The notes beneath the pieces were generated by a model. The model searched no databases and was not told the DNA's origin. It saw only the letters and a list, made by a program, of their open reading frames with translations. DNA of 31,215 nt, from the NCBI GenBank assembly GCA_031553675.1, contig JAVBLF010000130.1:1-31215 (forward strand), written 5' to 3'. Below, one piece after another: positions 1 to 8,090 of this stretch (position 1 is its first letter; each line of letters opens with the position of its first letter). The translations under genes and the position numbers were made by a program. The DNA comes from JAVBLF01 sp031553675. Lineage in GTDB: Bacteria > Bacillota > Clostridia > Christensenellales > CALWSW01.

Positions 1-264
1 GGGCGCGTCGGGCGTCAGAATGCGAATCGAGGCGCCGTCGCCGAAGAGGAGACGCGTGTCCCCGCATTCCAGTTCGACCCATCCGCCCTGGGCACGCGCG
101 CCGCCGATCGCCTTGCCATTCAGCTTTTCGCCGTAGGCAGAGGGATCGCCCGCAAAAAACGCGAACTTGTGGGGCGACGCGCCCGCTTTCGCTGACGCGA
201 TCGTCCGGCCGCGCACACAGGCGAGTTGCCGCGCGACGGCATTCGCTTCGGGAATTTCGTACAT
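1..264 (-). CDS. Fpg/Nei-family (formamidopyrimidine-DNA glycosylase-like) protein, partial
   Basis: This is the N-terminal 88 codons of a gene that continues past the left edge. It starts at the ATG at 264-262 behind a strong AGGAGG ribosome site. The product begins Met-Tyr-Glu-Ile-Pro-Glu-Ala and then has the conserved Ser-Pro-His-Lys-Phe and Leu-Leu-Phe-Gly-Asp-Gly stretches of the N-terminal domain of Fpg/Nei base-excision DNA glycosylases. Canonical Fpg and Nei use the proline right after the initiator Met as the catalytic nucleophile; here that position is Tyr, while Glu, Ile, Pro and Glu that follow are kept. I recall a clostridial subfamily with the same kind of start (Met-Ile-Glu-Ile/Leu-Pro-Glu-Ala). 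The gene begins 22 bp after priA, where many relatives have def and fmt. Family membership is fairly sure; glycosylase activity is not. Confidence 0.75.
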   Translation of the reverse strand, partial: MYEIPEANAVARQLACVRGRTIASAKAGASPHKFAFFAGDPSAYGEKLNGKAIGGARAQGGWVELECGDTRLLFGDGASIRILTPDAP

Positions 265-286
265 GCTGCAAACCTCCTGCATTCGG

Positions 287-2560
287 TCAGTTCATCGACT
301 GCGGGTTGATCTCCATGCTCGGCAGGATGTCGTTGTCGCGCCGCGAACGCAGGTAAGCCCCCAAAAAGCGCAGTATGGCTCTGCTGTGCTCGGTTCGGAC
401 GACTTTAAGCACGACCTGCTCGCGGTAGGCCCCACGAAGCAGGTGAAGCGGCGCTGCGTGGGCGGAGATGTAGAGCAGGGTTTCTTTTGGGATCGCCTCG
501 CACTCGAAGAAAGCTTGCAGACGGCTTTCAAGATCGGCGCGAAAATCCTTGCAGACGTGGGCGAGAGCCGATTCATCTTCGCCGGTGAAGAGAAAGCGTA
601 CGAAATCGGCAAAGGGCGGAAATTCGTTTTGGCGGCGACAAGCGATCTCGTAGGTGTAGAAGGCCTCGTAGTCGTGCTTTTGGCTCAGTTGGATTGCGGG
701 GTGCTGTGGCGAATAGGTCTGGATGACGACGCGCCCCGGATCGACGTCGCGCCCGGCGCGTCCGGCGACCTGGGTCAAGAGCTGGAAGCTGCGTTCTGCG
801 TTGCGGAAGTCGGGCACATGCAACGACGCGTCCGCCGCAATGACGCCGACGAGCGTGACGCCGGGGAAGTCCAGCCCTTTCGCGATCATTTGCGTGCCGA
901 TCAAGACGTCGGCTTCTTTGTCGCCAAAAGCCTGCAAAAGCGAAGCGTGGGCGTCTTTGCTGCGCGTCGTGTCGTAGTCCATCCGGATGGTGCGGATGCC
1001 GGGAAAGAGTTTTGCGACCTGTTCTTCGACCTGCTGGGTACCGACGCCGAAATGCTTGATCGCGGCTTGTCCACAGGCGGGGCAGATGGGCGGAATCGTC
1101 TGCTGGGCGTCGCAGTAGTGGCAGCGGACGGTGTTGTCGGTCTTGTGATAGGTCATCGACACGTCGCAGGCGCCGCAGGTCAGAACCTGGCCGCACGCCC
1201 GGCAGGACACGAACGTCGAATAGCCGCGCCGGTTCAGGAAGAGTATCATCTGCTGTCCGGCGAAATAGCATTCTTTCATGCGCTGGTAGAGAGGCGAAGA
1301 AAACATGCTGCGATTGCCCTGGGCGAGTTCGGCGCGCATATCGACGATCTCGACCTCGGGCAGGGCACGCCCCTGGATGCGCTCGTTCAGCGTCAGGATG
1401 GCAGATTCGCCGCGCAAAGCGCCGTGCCATGTCTCGATCGCGGGCGTCGCGCTGCCGAGCAGGAGCGCCGCGCCGTGGGATCGACAGCGTTTTCGGGCGA
1501 TGTCGCTAGCAGCGTAGCGGGGCGTTTTGTCGCTCTGGTAGCTCGTCTCGTGTTCTTCGTCGATCGCGATCAGGCCCAGCCGTTCGAAGGGCGCAAACAC
1601 GGCGCTTCGTGCGCCGACGGCGACCTTGACGTGACCGTCGCGGATCCGCCGCCATTCGTCGTAGCGTTCTCCGGCGGAGAGGCGGCTGTGCAGCACCGCG
1701 ACGTCGGCGCCAAAGCGGCTGCGAAAGCGATCGACGGTCTGTGGGGTCAGCGAAATTTCGGGGACGAGCATGATCGCCGTCTTGCCCCGATCGAGGCAGT
1801 GGCGGATGCAGCGCATGTAGACTTCGGTTTTGCCGCTCCCCGTCACGCCGCGCAGAACGAACGCGCCCTCCCCTGCGTCGATAGCGCTCGTGACGGCTTC
1901 GATCGCGCAAAGCTGTTCGTCTGTCGCCTCGTGATCCGTGTCGTCGTGTTGGCGCATGGAAGCGTAGGGCTTGCGGTAAACGCCGCGCTCCGAAATGGCA
2001 ACCCAGCCTTTTTTGGCGAGGGCGGCCAAGGCGTTTGACGCGCCGGGGATCAGCGGCTCGAGCGCTGCGACGTCGGTTTCCCCCGCTTGGAGGGCTTCGA
2101 GCAAGGCGCGTTGCGTCGGCGCTTTCACGCGTCCGTTGCGGCCCGTCAAGCTGGCCAGCGCCGCGTTCCATTCGTCCCCTTCGATCGCAAGCCGCGCCGT
2201 TCGAACGGTCTTTTCGCGCACGCGATCGCCTCGCAACTGCGCGGGGATCATGAGGCGGAGCGCGTCGATCAAGAGGCAGTTGTATTCGTCGGCCATCCAG
2301 CGAGCGAGTTCGATCTGTTCGTCGCGCAACACGGGCGCGATCTCGGCGATTTTCTGAATGGCTTTGAGCTTGCTCGGGTCAAACGTAGGCTGCACGCCGA
2401 GGCCGAGCACAAAGGCTTCGGTCTTTTTGTTGCCCATGCCAAAGGGCACGACGACGCGCTGTCCGACCGCGATTTGGCTTTCGAGGGCAGCGGGGACGAG
2501 GTATTCGAAGACGCGGTCGAGCTTCGTGTGCCCGACGTCGATGATCACGTTCGCGACCAT
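287..2560 (-). CDS. priA: Primosomal protein N' (replication restart helicase PriA)
   Basis: PriA is the 3'-to-5' superfamily 2 helicase that recognises stalled forks and reloads the replisome. The ORF is open further upstream, but the family N-terminus (Val-Ala-Asn-Val-Ile-Ile-Asp) starts at the ATG at 2560, giving 757 residues, a normal length. Visible features in order: N-terminal DNA-binding domain (about 1-105), Walker A Gly-Ser-Gly-Lys-Thr near residue 241, DEEH box near 334, helicase motif III Gly-Ser-Ala-Thr near 370, and a cluster of paired cysteines (CRAC, CGAC, CHYC, CPAC) near 455-505 that binds two zinc ions. The ribosome site (GGGTGGGG) is only moderate. The gene is last but one in the yicC-remA-gmk-rpoZ cluster, as in many Firmicutes, but coaBC is missing between it and rpoZ. 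Confidence 0.97.
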   Translation of the reverse strand: MVANVIIDVGHTKLDRVFEYLVPAALESQIAVGQRVVVPFGMGNKKTEAFVLGLGVQPTFDPSKLKAIQKIAEIAPVLRDEQIELARWMADEYNCLLIDALRLMIPAQLRGDRVREKTVRTARLAIEGDEWNAALASLTGRNGRVKAPTQRALLEALQAGETDVAALEPLIPGASNALAALAKKGWVAISERGVYRKPYASMRQHDDTDHEATDEQLCAIEAVTSAIDAGEGAFVLRGVTGSGKTEVYMRCIRHCLDRGKTAIMLVPEISLTPQTVDRFRSRFGADVAVLHSRLSAGERYDEWRRIRDGHVKVAVGARSAVFAPFERLGLIAIDEEHETSYQSDKTPRYAASDIARKRCRSHGAALLLGSATPAIETWHGALRGESAILTLNERIQGRALPEVEIVDMRAELAQGNRSMFSSPLYQRMKECYFAGQQMILFLNRRGYSTFVSCRACGQVLTCGACDVSMTYHKTDNTVRCHYCDAQQTIPPICPACGQAAIKHFGVGTQQVEEQVAKLFPGIRTIRMDYDTTRSKDAHASLLQAFGDKEADVLIGTQMIAKGLDFPGVTLVGVIAADASLHVPDFRNAERSFQLLTQVAGRAGRDVDPGRVVIQTYSPQHPAIQLSQKHDYEAFYTYEIACRRQNEFPPFADFVRFLFTGEDESALAHVCKDFRADLESRLQAFFECEAIPKETLLYISAHAAPLHLLRGAYREQVVLKVVRTEHSRAILRFLGAYLRSRRDNDILPSMEINPQSMN

Positions 2561-2599
2561 TGCCCCACCCCGCTTTCGATCTGGTACCCGAAAACGCAC

Positions 2600-2631
2600 T
2601 TTGCTACCTCATCGAACGACGAGGTAGCAAA
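2600..2631 (-). other. Perfect 11-bp stem-loop between rpoZ and priA
   Basis: TTTGCTACCTC (2600-2610) pairs perfectly with GAGGTAGCAAA (2621-2631) around a 10-nt loop. It fills the 85-bp gap between the rpoZ stop and the priA start. On the minus strand the stem is followed by GTGCGTTTTC, too poor in U for a convincing intrinsic terminator, so it may be a partial terminator or an RNA processing or stability element. The hairpin is certain; its role is inference. Confidence 0.6.
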
Positions 2632-2645
2632 AGCGGCAACTGCGG

Positions 2646-2855
2646 TCATTTGATCGTCGATTCGTCCTTGCGGTGGAATTCGAGTCGATCGGTCATCAGG
2701 TCATCGACGGCATAGCTGACGGCCTTTTCCTGAAGGCCCTCGTCGCTGGTGGAGCTCTGTTCGACGATTTGGCGGGCGCGTTTGCTGATGACCGACACGA
2801 GCGTATAGCGGCAATCGACTTTTTCGCAGAGTTCATTGAGGGGGGGATCGATCAT
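2646..2855 (-). CDS. rpoZ: DNA-directed RNA polymerase omega subunit
   Basis: Small RNA polymerase subunit (69 residues) that helps fold and hold the beta' subunit. The N-terminus Met-Ile-Asp-Pro-Pro-Leu-Asn-Glu-Leu is the usual Firmicute start, and the central Lys-Arg-Ala-Arg-Gln-Ile block is the conserved omega motif. It starts at 2855 behind AGAAAGGG, 48 bp after the gmk stop, in the conserved gmk-rpoZ order. The length matches the family. Downstream of it come a hairpin and priA rather than the expected coaBC. Confidence 0.95.
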   Translation of the reverse strand: MIDPPLNELCEKVDCRYTLVSVISKRARQIVEQSSTSDEGLQEKAVSYAVDDLMTDRLEFHRKDESTIK

Positions 2856-2903
2856 GAGGGTACCCTTTCTATGCGTTCATGGATGCGGTTCGCAGCGCGC
2901 GCG

Positions 2904-3530
2904 TCAGCGTCCGAGCTGCTGTTCCTGCATGTACTTGAGGCGGGCATTGTTGCGGACGACGCGGCACTTCTCCGCTTCGACAACGCACTCGATCTGGTTG
3001 ACGGCGCGTTCGAGGATGTCGTTGACGACGACGTAATCGTAGTAGTGGGCGGCGTCGATCTCTTCGAGCACGACCTCCATGCGGCGATCGAGCGAATCGA
3101 TCGCTTCGGCGTCGTGGTGGATGAGGCGGGACTGTAGCTCAGAAATGCTGGGCGGCAGGATGAAGACCAAAACGGCGCTGGGGTAGGTATCCTTGACGCG
3201 GCGGGCGCCGTGGTAGTCGATTTCGAGTATGATGTCGTTTCCGGCGGCGAGTTCTTCTTCGATGTAAGCGCGCGGTGTGCCGTAATAATTCGTGTTGAAG
3301 AGCAGCATGTACTCCAAAAACGCGTTCTGCTCGATCATGTCCTCGAATTCTTTGCGCGTTTTAAAGAAGTAGCTGATCCCCTCGATCTCATCGCTACGCG
3401 GGGCGCGCGTCGTCGCCGATACCGAAAAATGCATCTTGGGGTTGCGTTTGATCAGGGCTTTGCAGATCGTTCCTTTTCCGACGCCGCTCGGGCCGGAGAT
3501 GACCAGTAGCAAACCTTTTCCATTCGCCAT
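2904..3530 (-). CDS. gmk: Guanylate kinase
   Basis: Phosphorylates GMP (or dGMP) to GDP with ATP, an essential step of purine nucleotide supply in the cytoplasm. The 208-residue product has the P-loop Gly-Pro-Ser-Gly-Val-Gly-Lys-Gly at residues 13-20, the GMP-binding Ser-Ala-Thr-Thr-Arg-Ala-Pro-Arg segment near 38, Gly-Ile-Ser-Tyr-Phe-Phe near 51, and a Leu-Glu-Ile-Asp segment near 101. Length and domain layout (core, GMP-binding part, lid) are normal. Start at 3530 behind GAGGAG with a rather long spacer. It lies 28 bp after remA, the usual Firmicute neighbour. Confidence 0.97.
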   Translation of the reverse strand: MANGKGLLLVISGPSGVGKGTICKALIKRNPKMHFSVSATTRAPRSDEIEGISYFFKTRKEFEDMIEQNAFLEYMLLFNTNYYGTPRAYIEEELAAGNDIILEIDYHGARRVKDTYPSAVLVFILPPSISELQSRLIHHDAEAIDSLDRRMEVVLEEIDAAHYYDYVVVNDILERAVNQIECVVEAEKCRVVRNNARLKYMQEQQLGR

Positions 3531-3558
3531 CGCAAATCGCTCCTCACTTTGTTAAAAA

Positions 3559-3831
3559 CTATTCGCTGTCGGACGCATCGGCGGCCGCCTCTTTGGTATC
3601 GAGACGGTGCGCGACGGTTTCCGGCTGGACGGCGGAGAGTATGATGTGTTCGCTGTCCGTGATGATCACGGCGCGCGTGCGCCTGCCGTACGTCGCGTCG
3701 ATCAGTTTGCCCTTTTCGCGGGCTTCCTGAACGATGCGCTTGATCGGCGCGGATTCGGGGCTGACGATGGCGATCAATCGGTTGGAGGAAACGATGTTGC
3801 CAAAGCCTATGTTGACGAGTTTCACTGCCAT
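3559..3831 (-). CDS. remA: RemA/YlzA-family extracellular matrix regulator (DUF370)
   Basis: A 90-residue protein matching RemA of Bacillus: Lys-Leu-Val-Asn-Ile-Gly-Phe-Gly-Asn at the N-terminus, Pro-Glu-Ser-Ala-Pro-Ile-Lys-Arg in the middle, Thr-Tyr-Gly-Arg-Arg-Thr-Arg-Ala near residue 47. In Bacillus subtilis RemA is a DNA-binding activator of biofilm matrix operons; in Clostridia its targets are mostly unknown. The C-terminal tail rich in Ala, Asp and Glu is probably disordered. Start at 3831 is set by GGGAGGA. The 87-bp leader in front contains a short stem capped by a GCAA tetraloop (3900-3913). Context between yicC and gmk is the standard one. Confidence 0.93.
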   Translation of the reverse strand: MAVKLVNIGFGNIVSSNRLIAIVSPESAPIKRIVQEAREKGKLIDATYGRRTRAVIITDSEHIILSAVQPETVAHRLDTKEAAADASDSE

Positions 3832-3918
3832 GTGTCCTCCCGGGCACGAGATTGCGAAAGAGTAGCCGCGATGGCCCTGTTTCGCATCTGTATTCGAGTG
3901 CCGGTTGCCCGGCCTGGT

Positions 3919-4800
3919 TTATTCGATGTTTTGTACTTGTTCGCGTATCTTTTCGATCTCGGCCTTGCATTCGATCACGATGCGGGTGATGTCGGCGTCG
4001 GCCGACTTCGAGCCGATCGTGTTGGCCTCTCGGTTGAGTTCCTGAACGAGAAAGTCAAAGCGGCGGCCGGCTGGTTCCGTGCTGTCGAAGAGTGCCAAAA
4101 GTTGGTCGAGGTGGCTCCGAAAGCGGACGATCTCTTCGTCGACGTTGATGCGGTCGGCGAAAAAGGCGACTTCGGATTCCAAACGCCCTTCGTCGACTTT
4201 CATGTCGGTGCCGAGCAGCTCATCGATGCGGGCGCGCAGTTTGTCGCGGTAGGCGGCGGGCCCTCCGGCGCTCTTTTCGTCGATGCTGGCGATGAGCGCG
4301 CGCAGGGTGTCGGTTTTCGCGCGGAGATCCTCGGCCAAAATGGTCCCTTCCGCCTCGCGCATGACGATCATCTCGCGGGCGGCTAGCCTTGTCGCTTCGG
4401 CAGCGAGTGCCGTGACGGCTTCGCGATCGTCGTCGGCTTCGACGACGTTCATGATGTCGGGGATGCGCGCGTAGTCGGGCAAGGATGCGTCGTTGGGGAT
4501 ACCCAAATTCTGGGCCACCAGCGCAAACGCCTCGCGGTAGGCCGTCAGAAGCGGCAAGTCCACCTCGACCTGGCGGGCATCGGTTCGATCGTTGCGGTAG
4601 TTGAGATAGACGTCGACGTGGCCGCGGTCGAGTTCTTGGGAAAGCACGGCGCGGATCTCGGTTTCGAGAAACGCCAAATAGCGCGGCAAGCGCATGGCGA
4701 TGTCCAGGTAACGGTGGTTGACGCTCTTGAGCTCGACGACGATCGTTCGTCCGTCGGCTTCTGTCGAGGCGCGTCCAAATCCGGTCATGCTTCGGAGCAT
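3919..4800 (-). CDS. yicC: YicC-family endoribonuclease (YloC)
   Basis: A 293-residue member of the YicC/YloC family. Family proteins have been reported as endoribonucleases acting in RNA decay in E. coli and Bacillus. The hallmark N-terminus Met-Leu-Arg-Ser-Met-Thr-Gly-Phe-Gly-Arg is present, as is Val-Asn-His-Arg-Tyr-Leu-Asp near residue 32, and the C-terminal domain ends with the conserved Arg-Glu-Gln-Val-Gln-Asn-Ile-Glu. The ATG at 4800 is chosen over an upstream in-frame ATG (4836) because AGGAGG lies seven bases before it and the product then matches the family N-terminus. It is the first gene of the leftward cluster with remA, gmk, rpoZ and priA. Confidence 0.95.
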   Translation of the reverse strand: MLRSMTGFGRASTEADGRTIVVELKSVNHRYLDIAMRLPRYLAFLETEIRAVLSQELDRGHVDVYLNYRNDRTDARQVEVDLPLLTAYREAFALVAQNLGIPNDASLPDYARIPDIMNVVEADDDREAVTALAAEATRLAAREMIVMREAEGTILAEDLRAKTDTLRALIASIDEKSAGGPAAYRDKLRARIDELLGTDMKVDEGRLESEVAFFADRINVDEEIVRFRSHLDQLLALFDSTEPAGRRFDFLVQELNREANTIGSKSADADITRIVIECKAEIEKIREQVQNIE

Positions 4801-4813
4801 ATCGGCCTCCTGC

Positions 4814-4830
4814 GGCAAGTATGACTTGCC
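4814..4830 (-). promoter_or_regulatory. Hairpin next to the yicC ribosome site
   Basis: GGCAAGT (4814-4820) and ACTTGCC (4824-4830) form a perfect 7-bp stem with a 3-nt loop. It sits in the yicC leader directly in front of the AGGAGG site (about 4807-4812), so it could influence translation start or RNase access. Only the hairpin is seen; a role is inference. Confidence 0.45.
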
Positions 4831-4854
4831 TCTCATGCGTAAAACGACGGTATC

Positions 4855-4863
4855 ATTATATCA
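4855..4863 (-). promoter_or_regulatory. Extended -10 promoter of the yicC-remA-gmk-rpoZ-priA cluster
   Basis: On the minus strand the sequence TGATATAAT gives a perfect TATAAT with the TGn extension. No good -35 hexamer is found 17 bp upstream, as expected for an extended -10 promoter. A start point would be about 45-50 nt before the yicC ATG. The core TGTGATATAATG is repeated in front of parE at 16552-16557. Confidence 0.65.
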
Positions 4864-4924
4864 CAATGCCGTTTGAAAGGAAGGAAAAATGCAATACCGG
4901 TCTTTTGCGCCGAAATGACAGCGC

Positions 4925-5920
4925 CTAATTTCCGCCATTTTCCCTTTCGAAGAGCCGCCACAATTCGTCCGACGCAGGCGGCGGGATCAGCCTTCCATCG
5001 ACCGTCACGCCCTGTTCGAGCGGTACCGCCCTGCCGATTGCGCGCGCGGGGATGCCGGCCTCTTCCAATGCCTGCACCATGCCGTCCCCGTCTGCACAGC
5101 CGATCAAAAGCGATCCGCTCGCGATCAGCCGGTGGGGGTCGAGCGACAGCGCGGCGCAGATCGCGTCGGTTTCCGGTTTGCGGGCGATCTGCGATTCGAC
5201 GAGCGCCAAACCCAGGCCCGACGCCGCCGCCATCTCCCACGCCGCGCCGTAGATGCCGCCCTCGGTGGCGTCGTGCAGCGCGTGCGCGCCGCGTTTGGCG
5301 GCGATCCGCCCTTCCGGCACGACGCTCAATTGCGCGTCCCACGATGCGACATCGCGCAACTGTGTTTCGGTCAGCGCTCCGCCGAGCCGTTCCGTAAAGT
5401 CGGTCACGGCGATCACGGAACCTTCGATCGCCTCCCACTTGCTCATCACGATGTCGTCGCCGACCCGCAGACCACCCGCGTGGATCAAACCTTTACCGCG
5501 CGGCAATTTCGCGAGCACCGTCGCCGACAAAATGGGCCGCGTCACGGCGTCGGTCACTTCGGTGTGCCCGCCCAGCACATCGACGCCCGCCTCTGAGGCG
5601 GCGCGCGCGACGTCGGCGGCGATCCGGTCGATGTCGGCCTCCGTCACATGCGGCGGCAAGAGCAGCGTCGTCATGATCCCGACGGGATCTGCCCCCGCGG
5701 CGGCGGCGTCGTTGCAGCAGACATGGACGGCGATCGCGCCCAGCTTGTCGGCGCTTCCGGTGATCGGGTCGCTCGACAGCACAGCAAGCGAATCGCCGAT
5801 GTCGACGACGCTGCAATCGAGGCCGATGCCCGGCGGCAGCAGCACTTCAGGGCGTTTGCTTTTGAAATGGCCGAGCACCAGCCTTTCGAGATCTTCGTTC
5901 GACAGTTTTCCCAGCCTCAT
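4925..5920 (-). CDS. AIR synthase-related (PurM/HypE/ThiL/SelD superfamily) protein
   Basis: A 331-residue protein of the PurM-like ATP-binding superfamily, closest in pattern to HypE-like AIR synthase-related proteins. Visible: Gly-Leu-Asp-Cys-Ser-Val (residues 32-37) followed by a conserved Ser-Ser-Asp-Pro-Ile-Thr, Asn-Asp-Ala-Ala-Ala-Ala-Gly-Ala near residue 69, Gly-Gly-His-Thr-Glu-Val near 117, and His-Asp-Ala-Thr-Glu-Gly-Gly near 217, which are the nucleotide and metal-contacting segments of the fold. It lacks the C-terminal Pro-Arg-Ile-Cys motif of true HypE, so hydrogenase maturation is unlikely; the substrate is unknown. The ATG overlaps the ligA stop as ATGA (5917-5920), which points to translational coupling with the DNA ligase. 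No other hydrogenase or thiamine gene is in the window. Confidence 0.8.
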   Translation of the reverse strand: MRLGKLSNEDLERLVLGHFKSKRPEVLLPPGIGLDCSVVDIGDSLAVLSSDPITGSADKLGAIAVHVCCNDAAAAGADPVGIMTTLLLPPHVTEADIDRIAADVARAASEAGVDVLGGHTEVTDAVTRPILSATVLAKLPRGKGLIHAGGLRVGDDIVMSKWEAIEGSVIAVTDFTERLGGALTETQLRDVASWDAQLSVVPEGRIAAKRGAHALHDATEGGIYGAAWEMAAASGLGLALVESQIARKPETDAICAALSLDPHRLIASGSLLIGCADGDGMVQALEEAGIPARAIGRAVPLEQGVTVDGRLIPPPASDELWRLFERENGGN

Positions 5921-7962
5921 GCACGCACCCCGATCATCGTTTCGAATTCATCCTCGCTCACGACGGTCACGCCGAGCGATCGCGCCTTTTCGAGCTTGGA
6001 ACCCGCCTCATCTCCCGCCAAGACAAAGTCAGTCTTCTTGCTGACACTGCCCGAAACGCTGCCGCCTGCCGCCTCGATCAAAGCCGTGGCTTCTTTTCGG
6101 CCATAGCGGGAGAGCGTGCCGGTCAAGACGACCGTCTTCCCCGCCAAGAGCCCGCCGCTGGCCGCAACTTCGTCGGCCACAGGCGACACGCCCAACGCGA
6201 ACAGTTCGTCCAACTGGGCGGCGATGCGTTCGTCGGCGAAGAAGGCGCGAATCCCCTCCGCCATGACGGTACCGATTTCGTCGATCGCCGTCAGCTCGTC
6301 TTGCGACGCCCCCTTAAGCGCGTCGAGCGACCCAAAGCGACGCGCCAGATCCCGCGCCGTCTTGACACCGATGTTCGGGATGCCGATCGCGTAGAGAAAT
6401 GCGCTGAGGGGCCTGGTCTTGGAGCGTTCGATCTCCTCCAAGAGCTTCGCCTCTTTCTTGGCCCCAAAGCCCGGCAAGCCCTTGAGTTCCCCCGGCTGCA
6501 AGCGGTAGAGCGCCGCAATTCCGTCCAAGTGGATGTGCTCCAAGAGGGTCTCGGCTGTCTTTTTAGCAAAGGTCTCGATGTCCATGCCGTCGCGCGAGGC
6601 GAAGTGCGCCAGGCTGTGGACGATCTGTGGCCCGCAGGACAGCGAGTTGGGGCAAAAGCTATCGACGCTGCGCTTGACTTTGTCGTCCACGCGCTTCATC
6701 TTGACGACGCTGACCCGCTGTTCGACGCGTGCGCCGCATGCCGGACACGATGTCGGGACGTCGATCGCTTCGCCTGCTTCGTCGGGATCGCAGACACCCA
6801 AAATTTCCGGAATGACGTCGTTGCTGCGCCGCAGGAAGACGCGCACTCCTTTTTGCAGGCACTTGCGCCGAATGTCTTCGATGTTGTTGAGCGTCGCGCG
6901 CTGGACGGTGACACCCGCCACATCGACCGGTGTCAGCATGGCGAGCGGCGTCAGTTTGCCGGTGCGCCCGACCTGCCAAACGACGTCTTCGATGCGCGTC
7001 GTGACCTCTTCGGCTTCAAACTTGTAAGCGAGCGCCCAGCGCGGAAACTTGTCCGTGTAGCCCAAGATCGTCCGCGTATGCAAATCCCATACCTTGATCA
7101 CGAGGCCGTCGATCAAAAAGTCGAGATCGCTGCGGGTCGCTTCGAAGTCGTCGAGGGCTGCGATCGCACTTTCGATGCCGTCGTAAACGCCGAGCAGTTC
7201 CATGTGCGGCAGCCCGTTCGTCTGGAGGAAGTCCATCAACGCGCCTTCGTCGGCAAGTTCTTCACCGTCGTAGTGTCCGATCCCATACAGGTAGGCGTCG
7301 AGCTCGCGCCGCCGCGTCACTTCCGGATCGAGATTCCGAAGCGCCCCAGCCGCGGCGTTGCGGGCATTTTTGAGCGGCTCGTCGGCCGTTTTGTTGTACG
7401 CCTCCAAAACGGACAGGCGCATGATGCACTCGCCGTGTACGTCCACTTCGCCAAAAAAGGGAATGCGCTTGGGCACGTTTCGGATGGTCTTGACCTGTTC
7501 GGTGACGTTTTCGCCCTTGACGCCGTTGCCGCGCGTCGCCGCCTGCACGAGTTCGCCGTTTCGGTAGCTCAGGTTGATCGTCAGCCCGTCGAACTTGTAC
7601 TCGATCGAGTATCGGAGGGGCGGCAGTTTCTCGCCCGTATCGGCCTCGTAAGCGCGGCAGAGCTTTTCAATACGCGCCGCCCATTCGCGGACACCGGCGG
7701 CGCTCTTGGCCTTGTCGAGGCTCCAGAGTTTTTCGCGGTGGACGACGCTCGAAAATCCGCCCAGAGGCGCTCCGCCCACTTGTCGCGTGGGGGAGTCCGC
7801 CGCCTGATATCCGCTTTCCTCTTCGAGGCGGCGCAGCTCGTCGTAGAGCGCGTCGTATGCGGCGTCGCTGATCGTCGGCGCGTCGAGCGTGTAGTAGCGC
7901 TCGTTGTGCGCCCGGATCTCCGCAGTCAATTCCTCGATCCGCCTGATCGCGTCTTCGTTCAT
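5917..7962 (-). CDS. ligA: NAD-dependent DNA ligase
   Basis: Seals nicks in replication and repair, using NAD+ to form a ligase-AMP intermediate. The start is taken at ATG 7962 (GGGAG eight bases upstream; 681 residues), rather than in-frame codons further up. Domain order: Ia domain (1-70), adenylation domain with catalytic Lys in Tyr-Lys-Phe-Asp-Gly (about residue 120), OB fold, zinc finger, helix-hairpin-helix, and a C-terminal BRCT domain (Gly-Lys-Thr-Val-Val-Leu-Thr-Gly-Thr near 605). The zinc site is unusual: Cys-x2-Cys is separated from Cys-x5-Cys by 27 residues rather than about 15. The Tyr-Lys-Phe-Asp-Gly motif in place of Leu-Lys-Ile-Asp-Gly also marks a divergent clostridial-type branch. 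It follows pcrA, the conserved pcrA-ligA order. Confidence 0.97.
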   Translation of the reverse strand: MNEDAIRRIEELTAEIRAHNERYYTLDAPTISDAAYDALYDELRRLEEESGYQAADSPTRQVGGAPLGGFSSVVHREKLWSLDKAKSAAGVREWAARIEKLCRAYEADTGEKLPPLRYSIEYKFDGLTINLSYRNGELVQAATRGNGVKGENVTEQVKTIRNVPKRIPFFGEVDVHGECIMRLSVLEAYNKTADEPLKNARNAAAGALRNLDPEVTRRRELDAYLYGIGHYDGEELADEGALMDFLQTNGLPHMELLGVYDGIESAIAALDDFEATRSDLDFLIDGLVIKVWDLHTRTILGYTDKFPRWALAYKFEAEEVTTRIEDVVWQVGRTGKLTPLAMLTPVDVAGVTVQRATLNNIEDIRRKCLQKGVRVFLRRSNDVIPEILGVCDPDEAGEAIDVPTSCPACGARVEQRVSVVKMKRVDDKVKRSVDSFCPNSLSCGPQIVHSLAHFASRDGMDIETFAKKTAETLLEHIHLDGIAALYRLQPGELKGLPGFGAKKEAKLLEEIERSKTRPLSAFLYAIGIPNIGVKTARDLARRFGSLDALKGASQDELTAIDEIGTVMAEGIRAFFADERIAAQLDELFALGVSPVADEVAASGGLLAGKTVVLTGTLSRYGRKEATALIEAAGGSVSGSVSKKTDFVLAGDEAGSKLEKARSLGVTVVSEDEFETMIGVRA

Positions 7963-7984
7963 CGAAACGTCTCCCATCCGCAGC

Positions 7985-8011
7985 ATACTCCCCACCGATG
8001 GTAGGGAGTAT
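7985..8011 (-). promoter_or_regulatory. 12-bp hairpin in the ligA leader
   Basis: ATACTCCCCACC (7985-7996) pairs with GGTAGGGAGTAT (8000-8011) with one G-U wobble and a 3-nt loop. It lies in the 128-bp gap between pcrA and ligA, about ten bases upstream of the ligA ribosome site. It lacks a U-run on the minus strand, so it is more likely a processing, stability or translational element than a terminator. No promoter was recognised in the gap. Confidence 0.5.
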
Positions 8012-8090
8012 TGCCAAAATGAACCATATGCAAAAGTGCGTTCTCCCAGTCCCGGTCGATGCCGAAAAAGGGCAATACCCGGCGGACCCC

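Noticed and set aside
167..2038. Long plus-strand ORF (623 codons) opposite priA
   Set aside because: Antisense shadow of a certain gene; high GC third positions keep the opposite frame open. No family resemblance and no ribosome site.
6301..8004. Long plus-strand ORF (567 codons) opposite ligA
   Set aside because: Same cause: shadow of ligA, rich in Arg, Asp, Ala and Val as typical for reversed GC-rich coding DNA.
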